Below are positions 1-11,128 of a stretch of DNA of 64,000 nucleotides, piece after piece. The notes beneath the pieces were generated by a model. That model did not search any database. It saw only the letters and a program-made list of their open reading frames with translations, and was not told the origin of the DNA. Origin of the DNA: Vitrella brassicaformis (taxonomy: Eukaryota > Sar > Vitrellaceae); assembly GCA_001179505.1 (NCBI GenBank), contig CDMY01000300.1, positions 11,883-75,882 on the forward strand, given 5' to 3'. Position numbers and translations under genes: made by a program. The stretch's first letter is position 1. Every line of letters starts with the position of its first letter.

Positions 1-887
1 CAGCGGTGGACAGACAGACAGACAGACAGAGAGATATGACAAGGAGGGAGGGAGGGATGGAGTAGCACGGCGGTGGACACAGTGATAAGGATGGGGAGGA
101 ACTGGGGGCGGGGGTGGTGGTGGTGGACAGATCGTCTCTCTGTCTCTGTCTGTCTGTGTGCGTGTGGTTGGTCCTGCCGACAAAGGGCTTGCTCTCTCTG
201 TCTCGTCTATTTTTCTCCCTGTCTGTGTGCGTGTAAGGGGGGAGGGAGGGGGGGTGGAGGGAGCAGTGGAGGGAAGGGCTTGCTCTCTCTGTCCCGTCTA
301 TTTTTCTCTCTCTCTCTGTCTCTCTCGGTACGGTGCCTGTCGAGCCAGTCGTCGAGTGATTGTGGTGGACAGACAGGCAGAGTGATATGATAAGGAGGGA
401 TGAAGTAGCGAGAGAGACAAAGAGCCACGGAGGGGGCGGGGCGGTGGAAAATTGATAAGGGGGAGGGAGGGGGGCTAAGTCCTGTGGCACCCATCACACG
501 ACTCAGACACACAGACAGCCAGATAGACACACGGGTGGATGGGCTCTTTTTCGTCTTGCTCTCTCTCTCTCTCTCTGTCTGTGTGTGTGCGTGTAAGTGG
601 GCGGGGTGGGGGATTGTACAGCCTGGAGAGGACAAGAGGGGCGGTCGTCCTTTTTCTCGGCCCCCTTCGAAGACTCTCTCTCTCTCTTTCTCTCTCTCCG
701 TGTGCGTGTGAGGGAGCGGTGGGGTGGGGCTGACTGACTGACTGACTGACTGGCAGACCGGTGGATGGTTTTCAAAGTGAATGTGTACACTACCCATGGC
801 AGCTGAGCTGTAATATCCCACACACACCGCCCCGAACATCACATCATGCCGCACATGTGCACGGCAGCACACCCATCCCATCAACAC
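1..887 (-). repeat. Inverted repeat, left copy
   Basis: This stretch is almost entirely GA/CT- and GT/CA-rich simple sequence, but it is not random. Read on the minus strand it matches 15379-16680 nearly base for base, including a unique-looking block at about 765-887 (ending in GTGTTGATGG on the minus strand). The match runs to base 1, so the left copy is probably cut by the window edge. Homology stops about 100 bp beyond the ENO4-like stop codon. The open frames inside it are low-complexity and not credible genes. Confidence 0.85.
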
Positions 888-989
888 ATTGTGCCATTGA
901 TTTCACCCGACACACAATTCGCCACCCAGCGTGTCCACGCCCACAGCACTGCATAGCCAACAAACCCACAGCCCACGGCTCACAACCAT

Positions 990-3770
990 TCATGATGCCT
1001 TTGTCCACGGAATGGCTTTGAGATGTCTCTCCACCTCATTAAGAGCCTGCATCACATCTGATTCAGCCGCCGGCACGCCACCCAAGTACACACATGGCTG
1101 CGACCCGCTCTTGAGACAACACACGCCACACGTCAGCAACTGAAGCGACAGTATACGGGGCACATGAGACACGGAGGGATCTCCGGCTGTGCTCAAGCCA
1201 CAACTCACCGCAGTGAGCAGGAGGGAGGTGGTGAGGAGGGGCGTCTCGTCCTCTTCGGATTCGCTCGAGTCAGCAGAGGGAAGGGGCGCGAACATAACAC
1301 ACACGGCCTGCATTGACGAAGAGATGGAGGCACACAGGCAGATGGATGTGGCAACGAGGGTGCATCTGATGGGCGGACCGACCTTTGTAATGTGCGGCGA
1401 GATGGATTTGATGGCCTGTGCCGGGCCCACTGCACCTGCAGCCTTCCGCATAGCCCACAACAAACCCCCCTAAGGGATGCATACACACAGACAAACACCG
1501 AAAGAACCATCGTGGACAAGCGGCCCATGGGCAGATTGATTGTGTTGTGTGCGCCCACCTTGCCGGATTGGCCGCTCTCGCCTTGCCGTGCCTCTGTCGG
1601 CTCGCCCGTCTCTTTGGGGCTCGCCTTAGCCAGTGGGGCAAGGAACAGCGGCACATCTGGCAGGTCAGTCTGCGCAAGAGTGCAAGAACAAGACACAGAG
1701 AAAGGGATCTTATCCACTGGTCCTGGACAGAAATGTCTCTGGCGTATCTATCGCATGAATGCGATGCGTAGCTGTCTGTTGCGTTGCTTGCCGAGAGTGC
1801 GTCGATGGTTTCTGTGTCGTGTGGGTGTGTGGGCTGGATGAGGCAGCCCAGCCCCTTGGCTGCTTCATGGACAGACACAAACGTCTTGACCTGACGTGAT
1901 GCCACCCACGGCACAAAGGCAATTAAACGAAGCGGAAGAGCATGTGCACATACATTAGGACAGAAGAAGAGGGGTGTGTGTATGTGTGTATGTATGAGGG
2001 TGCGTACGAGCTGTTCTCGCTCTATCTGTTTCCCGGCCTCCACTTCATATGTGGGTGACTCCTCCTGCTCTTCCTCGCCTGGCGGTCCGCTCCACCCGCT
2101 GCCTCCGGTGTTGATGACAATCGACACGTCTCTGTCGGCCGCCACGGTGTCGATCGCTGCACGAATGGCTGCAACACCCTTCTCTGCATACACAGCATCA
2201 TGCAAGCAAGGCCAGCACAGATGCGGTGAAGTATCTTTACACGTGTGTCTCTTTGTCTTGTGTGTGTGTGCACCGAGGCTCTCCGGCACGTGTGGGATGC
2301 CATCGACCACCAGCTCCTTTGTCTTCTTGTCTGCCGTCAGCTTCTTGGCGATCTCCTCGCGGATGGCTCGCGCAGCGTCCACACAGTCCAATACCGATGG
2401 GTGGCTTGGCTCAGCGGCACCCTCCCCGCCTCCTTCTACCTCTGCGGCACCCTCCTCGGCTGTCCGTGCTATCATGGATATCGACAGGCCTATCCTTATT
2501 GAAGTGTTCTTCAAGGGAGATGGCTGAGGCGGCAGATACGCACAGGAAAACCATGCAGCTGTCTGTTTGATGTCTTGTCCTGTCCTTTGGTTGGGTATCT
2601 ACCGGTGCTGCAGGCATGATATCGAAGAGGATGGCTGGCCAGAGAGGCTTCCACTTGGTGAGGCAGTGGTGTGAGGCCCATCCGCATGGGAACGCATCGC
2701 TGAACGGTGATGGCTTGTCGCCCTCCGACGTGTCGTCGGCATGCCAGTGCAGCCACTGAAGCAACACTGATATACACCGTCGGAGACACAGAACAACCCG
2801 ATCGGTGCTCGCTGTGTGTTATCATGCAGTCAGTACCCACCGTCGAATGGCTGGGTGAGATTAAGGGCGTTGGCGGACATGGCGAGCAGGATATCCGTGA
2901 GGCGCCACGCCACCTCTTCTCTATGCTGCATCCGTGAGTTGACAGCTTAAATGGCGTACGTACCAGGGGCCACGCAGGCGTCACCCTCTCACCTCACCTG
3001 TATCGCAGCCTCTCTCAAGAAGCCATCCAGCCTGATGCCGGCCGCACATGGCCATGATTGACACTATTCGTGTGTGGCACTTCTCGCCTGCCCATGGTGT
3101 CTTCCACTTCCTTACTTGTTCTCCATGACGTCAAGACGCAGCACATCGCATCCGCCCACAGCAGCGTTCAAGCTCCCATTCATGAGCGCCACAACCTCCT
3201 CCATGGAGTAGTCCTCCACCTGTCCCTCACCCCCGGCACCATCCTCATTCTCCTTCTCCCCCTGTCCCTCCCCGGCCGCTCTCTCCCTCACTGCCATGCG
3301 ACCAACAAGCCCAGAGAAACATCCCTCCATGAGAATGACCACACCCCCACGGACAGATACCCTGCCGGTGACGTGCAGATCCCCAGACTCATGATTGGCC
3401 TGCAACCACAGACGATAAGTGAACAATAAACATGGCATTGCATGTCAGTAGTTTTGCTCAGTGCTACTTTACCTGGACAGTGAGGGCGGGGCCGCTATCT
3501 GCATCCGGGAGCGTGGGGCGCGTGCTTGAGGGAGCAGAAAGGTTGAAGCAGTGCGCAGCGAGGACAGAGAAGGGGTCGGAGGGCAGGCATGATGTCGTCA
3601 GGAGCTTGTTGAGAGCCGTATTCAGGCCATCCTCCACCTACAGACAGACAGGTGACAACACAGGAGGCATTCAAACAGCTCAAAGCATGTATGAGGTAAG
3701 CATTGCTTACCTTGTGCTTTTGCAGATAGGCTTTGACCTGGGTGGGGAGATAGTCTTCGTCTTTCACCAT
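990..3770 (-). CDS. Divergent enolase, ENO4-like, with N-terminal docking-type motif
   Basis: Several exons on the minus strand join in phase. Exon 1 (3711-3770) encodes MVKDEDYLPTQVKAYLQKHK, and the next exon continues VEDGLNTALNKLL, a two-helix pattern like the dimerisation/docking (RIIa/DPY30-type) motif at the N terminus of ENO4. Later exons resemble diverged enolase blocks: SISMIARTAEEGA, EKGVAAIRAAIDTVAADRD followed by YEVEAGKQIEREQL, and near the C terminus VYLGGVPAAESDVMQALNEV, which lines up with the family's KxGxxxRxERxxKYNxL region. The gene ends at PWTKAS. Classical enolase catalytic Lys/Glu residues are not evident, so enzyme activity is doubtful. ENO4 in animals is a sperm-flagellum protein; a flagellar role here is inference. 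The family call rests on weak similarity seen by eye. The first in-frame ATG after an upstream TGA was taken as start. Confidence 0.55.
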
Positions 3771-3874
3771 CGCGTGCTCCAAGGGGGATGGATCGTTAGC
3801 AGTCTCCGGCCGACGCCCCCAAGAAGCGTTTTGTCACGGTGACTCGAACCCGAGAAAGCACCAGTGCATCCACG
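3771..3874. promoter_or_regulatory. Short shared promoter between head-to-head genes
   Basis: Only 104 bp separate the start codons of the ENO4-like gene (-) and the secreted protein gene (+). It contains AAGAAGCGTT at 3821-3830, a sequence also present just before the start codon at 53584 and, as AAAAGCGTT, in the divergent spacer at 37969-38114. No TATA box is seen. Confidence 0.5.
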
Positions 3875-5980
3875 ATGTTTTCTTTCCTTCGGGCCAGCAT
3901 TCCGCTTCTACTTGCGGCGACGGCAGCCCGCTGTCAAGCAGCAACCGTCAATGAGACGACCCTGTGCCGGTCCTCCGCCATTGCAGACGTGTCGAAACAT
4001 GACTGGCGGGCGAGCTCGAGTGCGGCCACCAACACGAGCATCCTGGGCCTGGATCTCTGCGGGATAGCAGACGGTCCCGTCATCATGAACGCACTCTTCA
4101 TGTGAACGCACGCATGGAGCCACAACCATGCATGCCGTTTGCCTGCATGCGCGTCTTTCTCTCGTTTGTGCGTGTGTGTCTTGGCGTGTGGGGCAGTGCG
4201 ATTGGCCACAACATCGATGTGGGTCCTTCCGTCCAGATCCTCAGAGCCTTCAAATTCATATGCCGCCTCGCCGGCAACGGCCTGAAACAGCTGGACAAAG
4301 ACACAATGAAGCTGGCAAACGCCCTGAAGAACGAAAGCGGAAAAAAGCAGGCGAAGGCGCTGGATGTCACTCGCCGAAGCGTAGACATGGTATGAAAAGC
4401 CCTGAAGCACTTCGGCGAGACACGCACAAACAAGCGACCATTTCATGCACGTACGTGTCTCTTCGGTATGTATGCAGTGGGCGAAAGAAATCTCATTTGC
4501 AATGCGTCATATTACCTCCAAGACGCGGCGCGGCTTGAAGGACGAGATCTGCCTGAGGGACTGGAACCGACCGGAGGGACAGGTAGGCGATCTTCTCACA
4601 GCGGGATGACATGGCCGGATGTCCTCGTGCAGGAGTGTCCCAAGGAAATGCCGCGGCTGTGTGCCTTCGGGTATGAGTGCTCCCTGTCAACTTCCAAGTG
4701 CGTTCAATATCAGTACATCACCGCGGTGAGGGCACACGTCAGCTTAGTTGAAGACATACTCAGGCTGCCTTGTTGCTTCCGACGTTCCCCATGGCTGCAG
4801 ATGGACACAATCGGCGCCCCGATCTACGTGCTGTCGTACCTGATGGCCAGCCCCGTGTTGCTACCGGGCTCCATGACAGCCCGCACCGTGGCCTGGTTCT
4901 TGAGGCACAAGTACCTCTTCTACGAACTTGCACAGATACACCAGGAGGTCAGCTTACTAAACCAGCCGCCCACCGACGACGGACACACGACGTCGGATAA
5001 CCACATTGGCTTTCATGCTGGTGTGTGTGCAGGTGCATGATGAGGTATTTCATGAGCTGCCCAAGACGAGGGGGGTCATGTTCGAAGACGACCTCGACCA
5101 AATGGCCCAGCAAGTCACAAAGCTCGCGTGAGTAAGCCATACATGCACCCCGTGCCAGCACGCACGCACAGCGGGAGACACAACAAAATACATCTCAGGA
5201 CTCGGCCACCTGCCCTCCCTCTGTCTGTTCGTGTCTCCTCCCTCCCTCCCTCCCTCCCTCCCTCCCCCTGCCAGTTGGCTTGGGTGGATCGTGTCGTCGG
5301 GACTTCCCATCTACGCCACCATCCAGGTAGACAGTAGAGCAGAAGGGGGCCGGCCGGCCTCACGTGTGTTCCCAACCCCCCCTTCATGCAATGCAATGCA
5401 CCCACCTACCTACCTACCTCCTAACACATGCTTTGTGTTTTCTCCTCCCAGTGGCTCATCATTGGCCCCAGTGCCCCGAGGTCAGCCAGCCGCACTAATG
5501 CATTTGGGTGGGGTGGGTGGATGCGAGCATGCCTGGTGGTGCAGCACTCTGGCGGCCGGTCTGTCTCTGTGGGATTGGCTTGAGAAATGGGACGAAGTCA
5601 TTTGGTCCAAGGTCACAGACGCATGTGCCTCGGCAGTCAACCACATCACGGAGAAATTCGTCGAGATCGCGGTGGGCGAGGAGGTGATGGCTTTCATAGC
5701 GGCCGAGGAAGCAGAAGCGGATGGGCAGCACGAGGCCGTCGTCGAGGGACCGCTGAAGGATATATTCCGGCTGAAATTCCACAGGGAAGACTGCGTCTAC
5801 ACCGACACACACGCGCCCAAGAGTTTGGTGCCTTCCCGTGCCTCCGGCCCCGTGGGCTGCCCTCTAAATGATGAATTCAAGGATGCGGATCGAGAGCTGA
5901 CGCAGCGGGGGAAGGAGATGCGGTCTGGGATCCAGCGTCGGCAAGAGGCCGTGGAAAGAGAAGAGTTGGGCATGCAGTGA
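3875..5980 (+). CDS. Secreted or membrane protein of unknown function
   Basis: The start MFSFLRASIPLLLAATAARC looks like a cleavable signal peptide. Exons follow with compatible phases: an AIGHNIDVGPSVQILRAFKF exon, a Cys-containing exon (ECPKEMPRLCAFGYEC), a hydrophobic exon (APIYVLSYLMASPVLLPG), two short exons ending IVSSGLPIYATIQ and WLIIGPSAP, and a last exon of about 130 residues rich in Glu and Ala that ends REELGMQ. The hydrophobic exons could form one or two membrane segments. I recognise no family. Asn-x-Thr/Ser sites near the N terminus (NETT, NTS) fit the secretory route. It is transcribed away from the ENO4-like gene from a shared spacer. Confidence 0.7.
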
Positions 5981-6307
5981 GGGAGGGAGGGGAAGCGGGA
6001 AGGCTTGACAGATTGGGAGAGATTGAGAGAGACACTGTCTGATGCGAGAATGCTGAGAATTCGAGTTCATTTGATGATCCAGCCGTGCGAGGAGTCCCCA
6101 CATACATTGCTAGCTACACCTACAAGCAAATGTCTGCACCGCACCCATGTATAGATAGTATAAGCGATGAGGTGGCAAGGCAACCGATCGGTAGCACAAC
6201 AAACTACAGCGTCTCCCTCGCTCTCTGCCTTCCCGTCTGTCTCATCTGCTTGCCTATGCATGAGTGCTATCTGGTCTCTGTTCTGTCTTGTCGTATCGTG
6301 TATGTGC
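5981..6307. other. Convergent intergenic spacer
   Basis: 327 bp between two convergent stop codons. It holds GGGA and GTCT microsatellite fragments and no gene or obvious terminator. Confidence 0.6.
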
Positions 6308-7526
6308 TCAAGCCTCGGCCTTGAAGAGCTGGTTTGCTGGTGGTGCAGGGGGCATGGGCATGGCTGCGGGCGGACTCTGCCAAGTGGCCAGCATGTCGGC
6401 ATTGGCGCCCAGCCGATAAATGGTCATCGGGTCCATGTGAGGCGACAGATCGGACAGAGAATCCCACCACGGATATAGAAACCTGCACACAGGCATACAG
6501 AGAGCGGTGTGTGCCTGGGGTGCATTGTGTGCCTGTCCGTCTGTCTGTCTGTCTGTCTGTCTGTTTCCCTTCCGCCCCATTGACTCACTTGTCGATGATG
6601 AGTTTGCACCAGGGTGTGATGAGCAGCTGCCCCTCTTCGCACTGCCGCGCCATATCGCGCATCGCTGGCTGGTCGACCCACCTCACCGCCTCCACCTCGT
6701 TGCTGTTCGGCACAAACGATATCTACATTAACAACACACATTCAGGGCAGGACATTGCCCTGCTGCGCTGTCCTTCCCTTACATCAGCGAAGGGCCTATC
6801 GTCTTGTGCGATGAGAATGTAGTCGATCTCATGTTCGCCCCACTGTGGGTCAGTGGGGGACTCGGCACAGTAGTGCAGCCGCGTGAGGTACGTCATGACT
6901 GTATCACCACCTTTCAATGACAGCCCCAACTCGTGCTGCAGCTTCCGCACCGCAGCTCGCTTGGCGCCCTCCACCGGCCTGGCTGGCTGGCTGTCCCATC
7001 CCAGCTCCTCTGTGCAATAGAGGGGATGACTGCAGCACGTGTTGGCCCAGAACAGGGGGAAGGTCACCTTGGCGGCCGCCCGCTGCTGCAGCAACAGCAG
7101 CCCATCCCGGTCGAACAGGAACACGCTGAATGCCCTGTGCAGCAAAGGGCCCTTGGCCGTCGCGTGGGTGTCTATCTTGGAGGCGGGGCCGAGCACATTG
7201 TCGTCTTTGTCGACCAGGATGACACGCTCCTGCATCAGGGACGCTTGAGTGGGATCCATAGCCATACCTCCTGGTGGTGCTGTTGCTGGTGGTGCAGGGG
7301 CAGTGCCGGTGGCCATGCACCGAAGGCGGCGATGGATGTGAGCACCAATTTGCTGCAGCCTGGGCAAAGGCGCCGGGTGCTGGAAAGAAGAGTAGAGCCG
7401 TCGGTGGAGCGTGTGGATGCGCGGTAGATGGGAGTGCGGCAGACTGAGGGGGGGAATGAGTGGGGCGGCTGCAGATGGTGTGGATGTGAGTGCTGCAGTC
7501 GCTGTCAACGCACGATGAGTCCACAT
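6308..7526 (-). CDS. IDI1: Isopentenyl-diphosphate delta-isomerase (type I)
   Basis: Converts isopentenyl diphosphate to dimethylallyl diphosphate for isoprenoid synthesis. Three exons join in phase: 6783-7526, 6589-6722 and 6308-6482. The Nudix-type core begins with MQERVILVDKDDNVLGPASK; the catalytic Cys lies in FWANTCCSHPL and the catalytic Glu region in WGEHEIDYIL. The third exon gives the usual C-terminal half (PWWDSLS) plus a short Pro/Met-rich tail. About 85 residues precede the core, rich in Ala, Pro, Ser and Arg with no acidic residue for the first 70 or so, which looks like an organellar transit peptide. Internal Met residues in MATG and MAMD could be alternative cytosolic starts. 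It is head-to-head with Rab18. Confidence 0.92.
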
Positions 7527-7680
7527 TAATCAGATCTGCATCACTTGAGGGGAGAGGTCTGCGAGCCTTGACAATCCGTGAAACCGCTCTCTCTCGAGCT
7601 GAGCAGACGAACAACGCATCTTTCTGAACCAGAAGCATCATAAGTTTTCGCCGCTATCCATCCCCCTTTCCCTTCTATCG
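7527..7680. promoter_or_regulatory. Shared promoter between IDI and Rab18
   Basis: 154 bp between divergent start codons. Contains GTTTTCGCC at 7644-7652, which recurs at 38070-38078 in another head-to-head spacer. No TATA box is seen. Confidence 0.5.
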
Positions 7681-8569
7681 ATGTCCTCAGCAGCCGCCGG
7701 GTCGGCGCCGGCGAGTCAGTACGACCATTTGTTCAAGCTGCTGCTCATCGGCGACAGCGGTGTTGGCAAGAGCAGCATCTTGCTGCGGTTCACCGACGAC
7801 GAGTTCAACGAGCGGCAGCTGTCGACCATCGGGGTGGACTTCAAAGTCAAGTACATGTCCCTCAACAACAAGAGGCTCAAACTCGCCATATGGGACACTG
7901 CTGGGCAGGAGAGATTCAGGACCCTCACCAGCAGCTACTACAGGGGCGCCCAGGGGATCATTCTCGTCTAGTGAGGGAGATGACCACCACACAACTCCCA
8001 ACCGACTGACTCACCCTGTGTGCATGTGTCGTGTGTGTGTTTCTGGTAGTGACTGTTCGTTGCGGTCAACGTTTGACAACCTCAAGTCCTGGCTGGAGGA
8101 GGTGCGCAAGTACAGCACCAACCAGGACGCCGTCAAGATGCTCGTCGCCAACAAAATCGACAAGGTATGTATCACTGACCGACACACGCTCACAGTGCAG
8201 TGCAACACACTCGCCATGTGTGGTTGGTTGGCGCATTGCGTATCGATCAGGCGTCGGCGCATGGCGTGTCGCGAGCGGAGGGTGAGGAGTTTGCGATGAG
8301 CCACAGCATGCTGTTCATCGAGACGTCAGCCAAGACCCGCAAGGGCATCCACCAGGCCTTCGAGGAGGTCGTCCTCAAGGTCCTCGACACACCCTCTCTA
8401 CTCGCTAACACACAACCAATCGGTACACACAGCACAGCACAGCACAGCAAGCACATCACAGCGGCTGGAGCACACTCCTGTGCGTATGCCTGGTGTGTCA
8501 TGTGTTGTGTCAGGGGCGCGTCTGGACTCTGCAGAGGGCGCCAGCAAGCCGTCCTCAAGCTGCTGTTGA
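7681..8569 (+). CDS. RAB18: Small GTPase of the Rab18 family
   Basis: Four exons (7681-7970, 8050-8164, 8251-8422, 8514-8569) give a protein of about 210 residues, the normal Rab length. All G boxes are visible: P-loop GDSGVGKSS, effector TIGVDFKVK, switch [11 protein letters not shown], base-binding ANKID and ETSAK. The stretch [12 protein letters not shown] followed by a [12 protein letters not shown]-like helix is diagnostic of Rab18 among Rabs. The last exon is short and its correct frame ends SKPSSSCC, a double-Cys tail for geranylgeranylation; the other two frames lack it. Rab18 acts at the ER and lipid-droplet surface in vesicle and lipid traffic. Nothing is missing or broken. Confidence 0.93.
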
Positions 8570-9437
8570 GCAGGCAGGCCCCGATGTTCCTTTGCCCATA
8601 ATCCCCCAGTGAGTCGGTCAGTCATTTTGGCGTTTTTGGGTGGGGACGTCAGTTGCTGGTTAGTCAGATGGAATGCAGCGGTGAGGCTGCCTCCATCGCA
8701 GCCAGCTTGCGTGACGAAGTGTCGAGTTTGGCCACCGGTGTCGACACTCACTCACTGGCGGGATGTATGTCTGTGTGGCGCCAGACATCTGTCTATCGCA
8801 CGTGTGCATGGGTGTGCGTGGTTGATGGATGGATGGATGCTGCTCGGCATCGAGCACAGACAGACCGACTTGCCTGCCTCATTGATTGTACATTAGCCGA
8901 CCTGGACGGTGACGATCGTCAAACGTGTGCACGCACCGCACCCTCTCATGACGGTCCACACATCACACGCACAACCACGGGGGGTGAGAGGGCAATGCAA
9001 TGCAACTAACTACTGGGGCTGTGTGTTCGCGATGGTCTCGTGTCTATCGCCGCCCCAGCCAGCCCCACACACCTACGTATCTATCTGTGTCAGTCAGTAT
9101 ATAGTGGGACAAAAAGGCAGCCACCGAGTACCCAAAAACCACCAGGCCCCCCCCACAGTCACGCAAGTAGCTGTAAGGGTTCCAATTAGCCTCCGTCGGT
9201 CTAAGTTAGACACACGTACTCCACCCCACCTCAGCCCCCGCTCGGTCTGTCTGTCTGTATCTGTGTGTGCCCCAAAAGCAGCCCTGGGGCATCGCACCGC
9301 ACCGCACCGCACCATCCGACCGACGGAAGGCGATTGAATTAGTCAGTCATGACCACATGTCGTGAAAGCATGAGCGAGTAATTCCGTCCGTGTGTGTGTT
9401 GTGCGCGTATGTACACAGAGCGCACGGCATTCAGTGT
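8570..9437. other. Convergent intergenic region
   Basis: 868 bp between the Rab18 stop and the SDF2 stop. It contains short GTCTGTCT, CGCAC-repeat (about 9295-9312) and TGGATGGA tracts. No open frame with splice signals or family similarity was seen. Confidence 0.6.
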
Positions 9438-10936
9438 CTAGAGTTCGTCCTTGTCCTTCTTCCTGTCGCTGTCGTCTTCCTCCTCATCCTCGTCGTCAGC
9501 CGACGATATCAACACACCCTTAATTAACACGTACAACACACGTAGACACACACGTGCCACACACAAACGTCTGTCTGTCTGCTGTCTGGGTGTTTGGTTG
9601 GTTGGTCGATGTACCTACCTCGTAGGCCAGCCAGTAGTCATCGCTGCTGGGCTTGGACACCATCGCCACGGCGACCTCCTGGTGGCCTGACAACACGCAC
9701 AGCAAACACATCCCATGCAGATATATGGGCATGGCCAGTGTGGTGTCTGTGGATCTCTCTCTCTCTCTCTCTCGTTCCCGCAGTTGCGTACCAAGGATGG
9801 GGCATCGGGGGCAGTTGGCCTGGGTGAACCTGACACACACACAGACCAACGGCAGCCAGACAACAGGTGTCCATCGGGTCCACACTCGGCCTTGAGATCT
9901 GCACGTGTGTGGCGTTGATCTCTCACTTGTGTTTTGCAGTCGTCCTGAGGTATCCAGGGAGTCCCTCGTGTTTGAGGGCCACCTTCTTGCCGCGCTCCCA
10001 CACCTCGGCCTTCTTGTCGCCGCACTCGACAATGAAATTGTCGCCCACATCTCCCACTCCACTACTACCAAACACGCTCACCTGACACACACACATACAC
10101 ACACACGAATGGCAACCAACAGCCATGTGTTGTGCTGTTTGCTGTGGCCACCCTTCATTGATAATCGACCCATGTATGTTGCCCGCCGTCCGCACCTCTT
10201 TCATGCCCGAGACGGGCGACCGCCACGCGTGGCTGTGTACGTTCTTCTCCGTGTCGAGGTGCTCGAGGCGAATGACGTCCCCACACTTGATGGGTGCGCC
10301 GGTGTGGCAGCCGGGCAGGTTCATGCCCTCCTTGACCAGCCACAACAAACTGCGGTCCGCCTCATCGCTCTTCTGAGCCGTCTGCAGAGCACACACATAC
10401 ACGCCCACAGACATGACCCACATACGTACGGTTCTGCTCGTTCAAATGGGAGTCGTGGGTCTGTCTGTTTGAGCTACCTACCACAGCTTGCTGCCCACTG
10501 CCCGAGCCCCAATTGATGCCCGCAGAGAACAGCCTGCGCCCAATACAAAGACACAGATCAAGCGACGAAACCCACAGTGACAGTCGTCTGCGAGACGGAT
10601 CTCCCTCTTGCTCTTCATCTGTGTCGTCACTGACTTGAATCCTGTGTCGGCGTGTTTGAGGTAGATGGCGCTGCCACACGTGATGGGCTTGGCACCCACA
10701 CCGCCAGGCACTTTGCCGCCGAACCAGTCTACCAGGGTCACGCACACGCACACCAGCACCAGCCCGATGCTGGACAGGCCGATTGAACCTTTCCTGCGCC
10801 ACACGCGGCGTCTGCACGAGCCGCAGCGGCTCTCGGGATCCCCACGCTGTCCGCTCCCCGCCTGTTGACGCGAAGCTGCTGATGGCGGATCTCTCGCGTG
10901 GCGCAGAGGCCGAGCGACTGCTTTTCTATGCTCCAT
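9438..10936 (-). CDS. SDF2: SDF2-like ER-lumenal MIR-domain protein with KDEL tail
   Basis: A MIR-repeat protein of the stromal cell-derived factor 2 type, an ER chaperone-complex component. After a basic leader comes a hydrophobic segment (SSIGLVLVCVCVTLV) that can act as signal peptide or anchor. MIR repeats follow: ITCGSAIYLKHADTGFK, then PIKCGDVIRLEHLDTEKNVH, a VFGSSGVGDVGDNFIVECG block, and KVALKHEGLPGYL with CPILGHQEVAVA across a splice. The last exon joins phase 0 after YWLAYE and reads through an acidic stretch to KKDKDEL and a TAG stop, so the ER-retention signal is explicit. The ATG used (10934-10936) is the only one in frame upstream; the unusually long basic leader makes the true start uncertain. 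Confidence 0.88.
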
Positions 10937-11128
10937 GCTGTACGCTGGAGCTGCTACAGGTGCTGAAAGATCTTCTTCACTCCTTCCACGTCACAACCGC
11001 GATCCTGGCATTTTGCCAACTGGCCGATGAGGCTGGCCGCGCGCTTTCAGATGGATTCGTGACGTTTGAATGCTTGAGTGGAGGTGGAGGATGCCCAGCC
11101 ACGGCGGCAAGGCCTGATCAGGGCCACC
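10937..11128. promoter_or_regulatory. Shared promoter between SDF2 and SAS-6
   Basis: 192 bp between divergent start codons, no TATA box. The SAS-6 start sits in GCCACCATGG, an ideal Kozak context, which decided that start. Confidence 0.5.

Noticed and set aside
1-887. Long overlapping open frames on both strands (Ser/Leu- or Arg/Glu-rich)
   Set aside because: They are translations of CT/GA and GT/CA simple repeats, occur in all frames and have no splice or family support.
3800-3865. GGTTCGAGTC on the minus strand resembling a tRNA T-arm
   Set aside because: No matching acceptor, D-arm or anticodon stem around it; it lies in the divergent spacer before the ATG at 3875.
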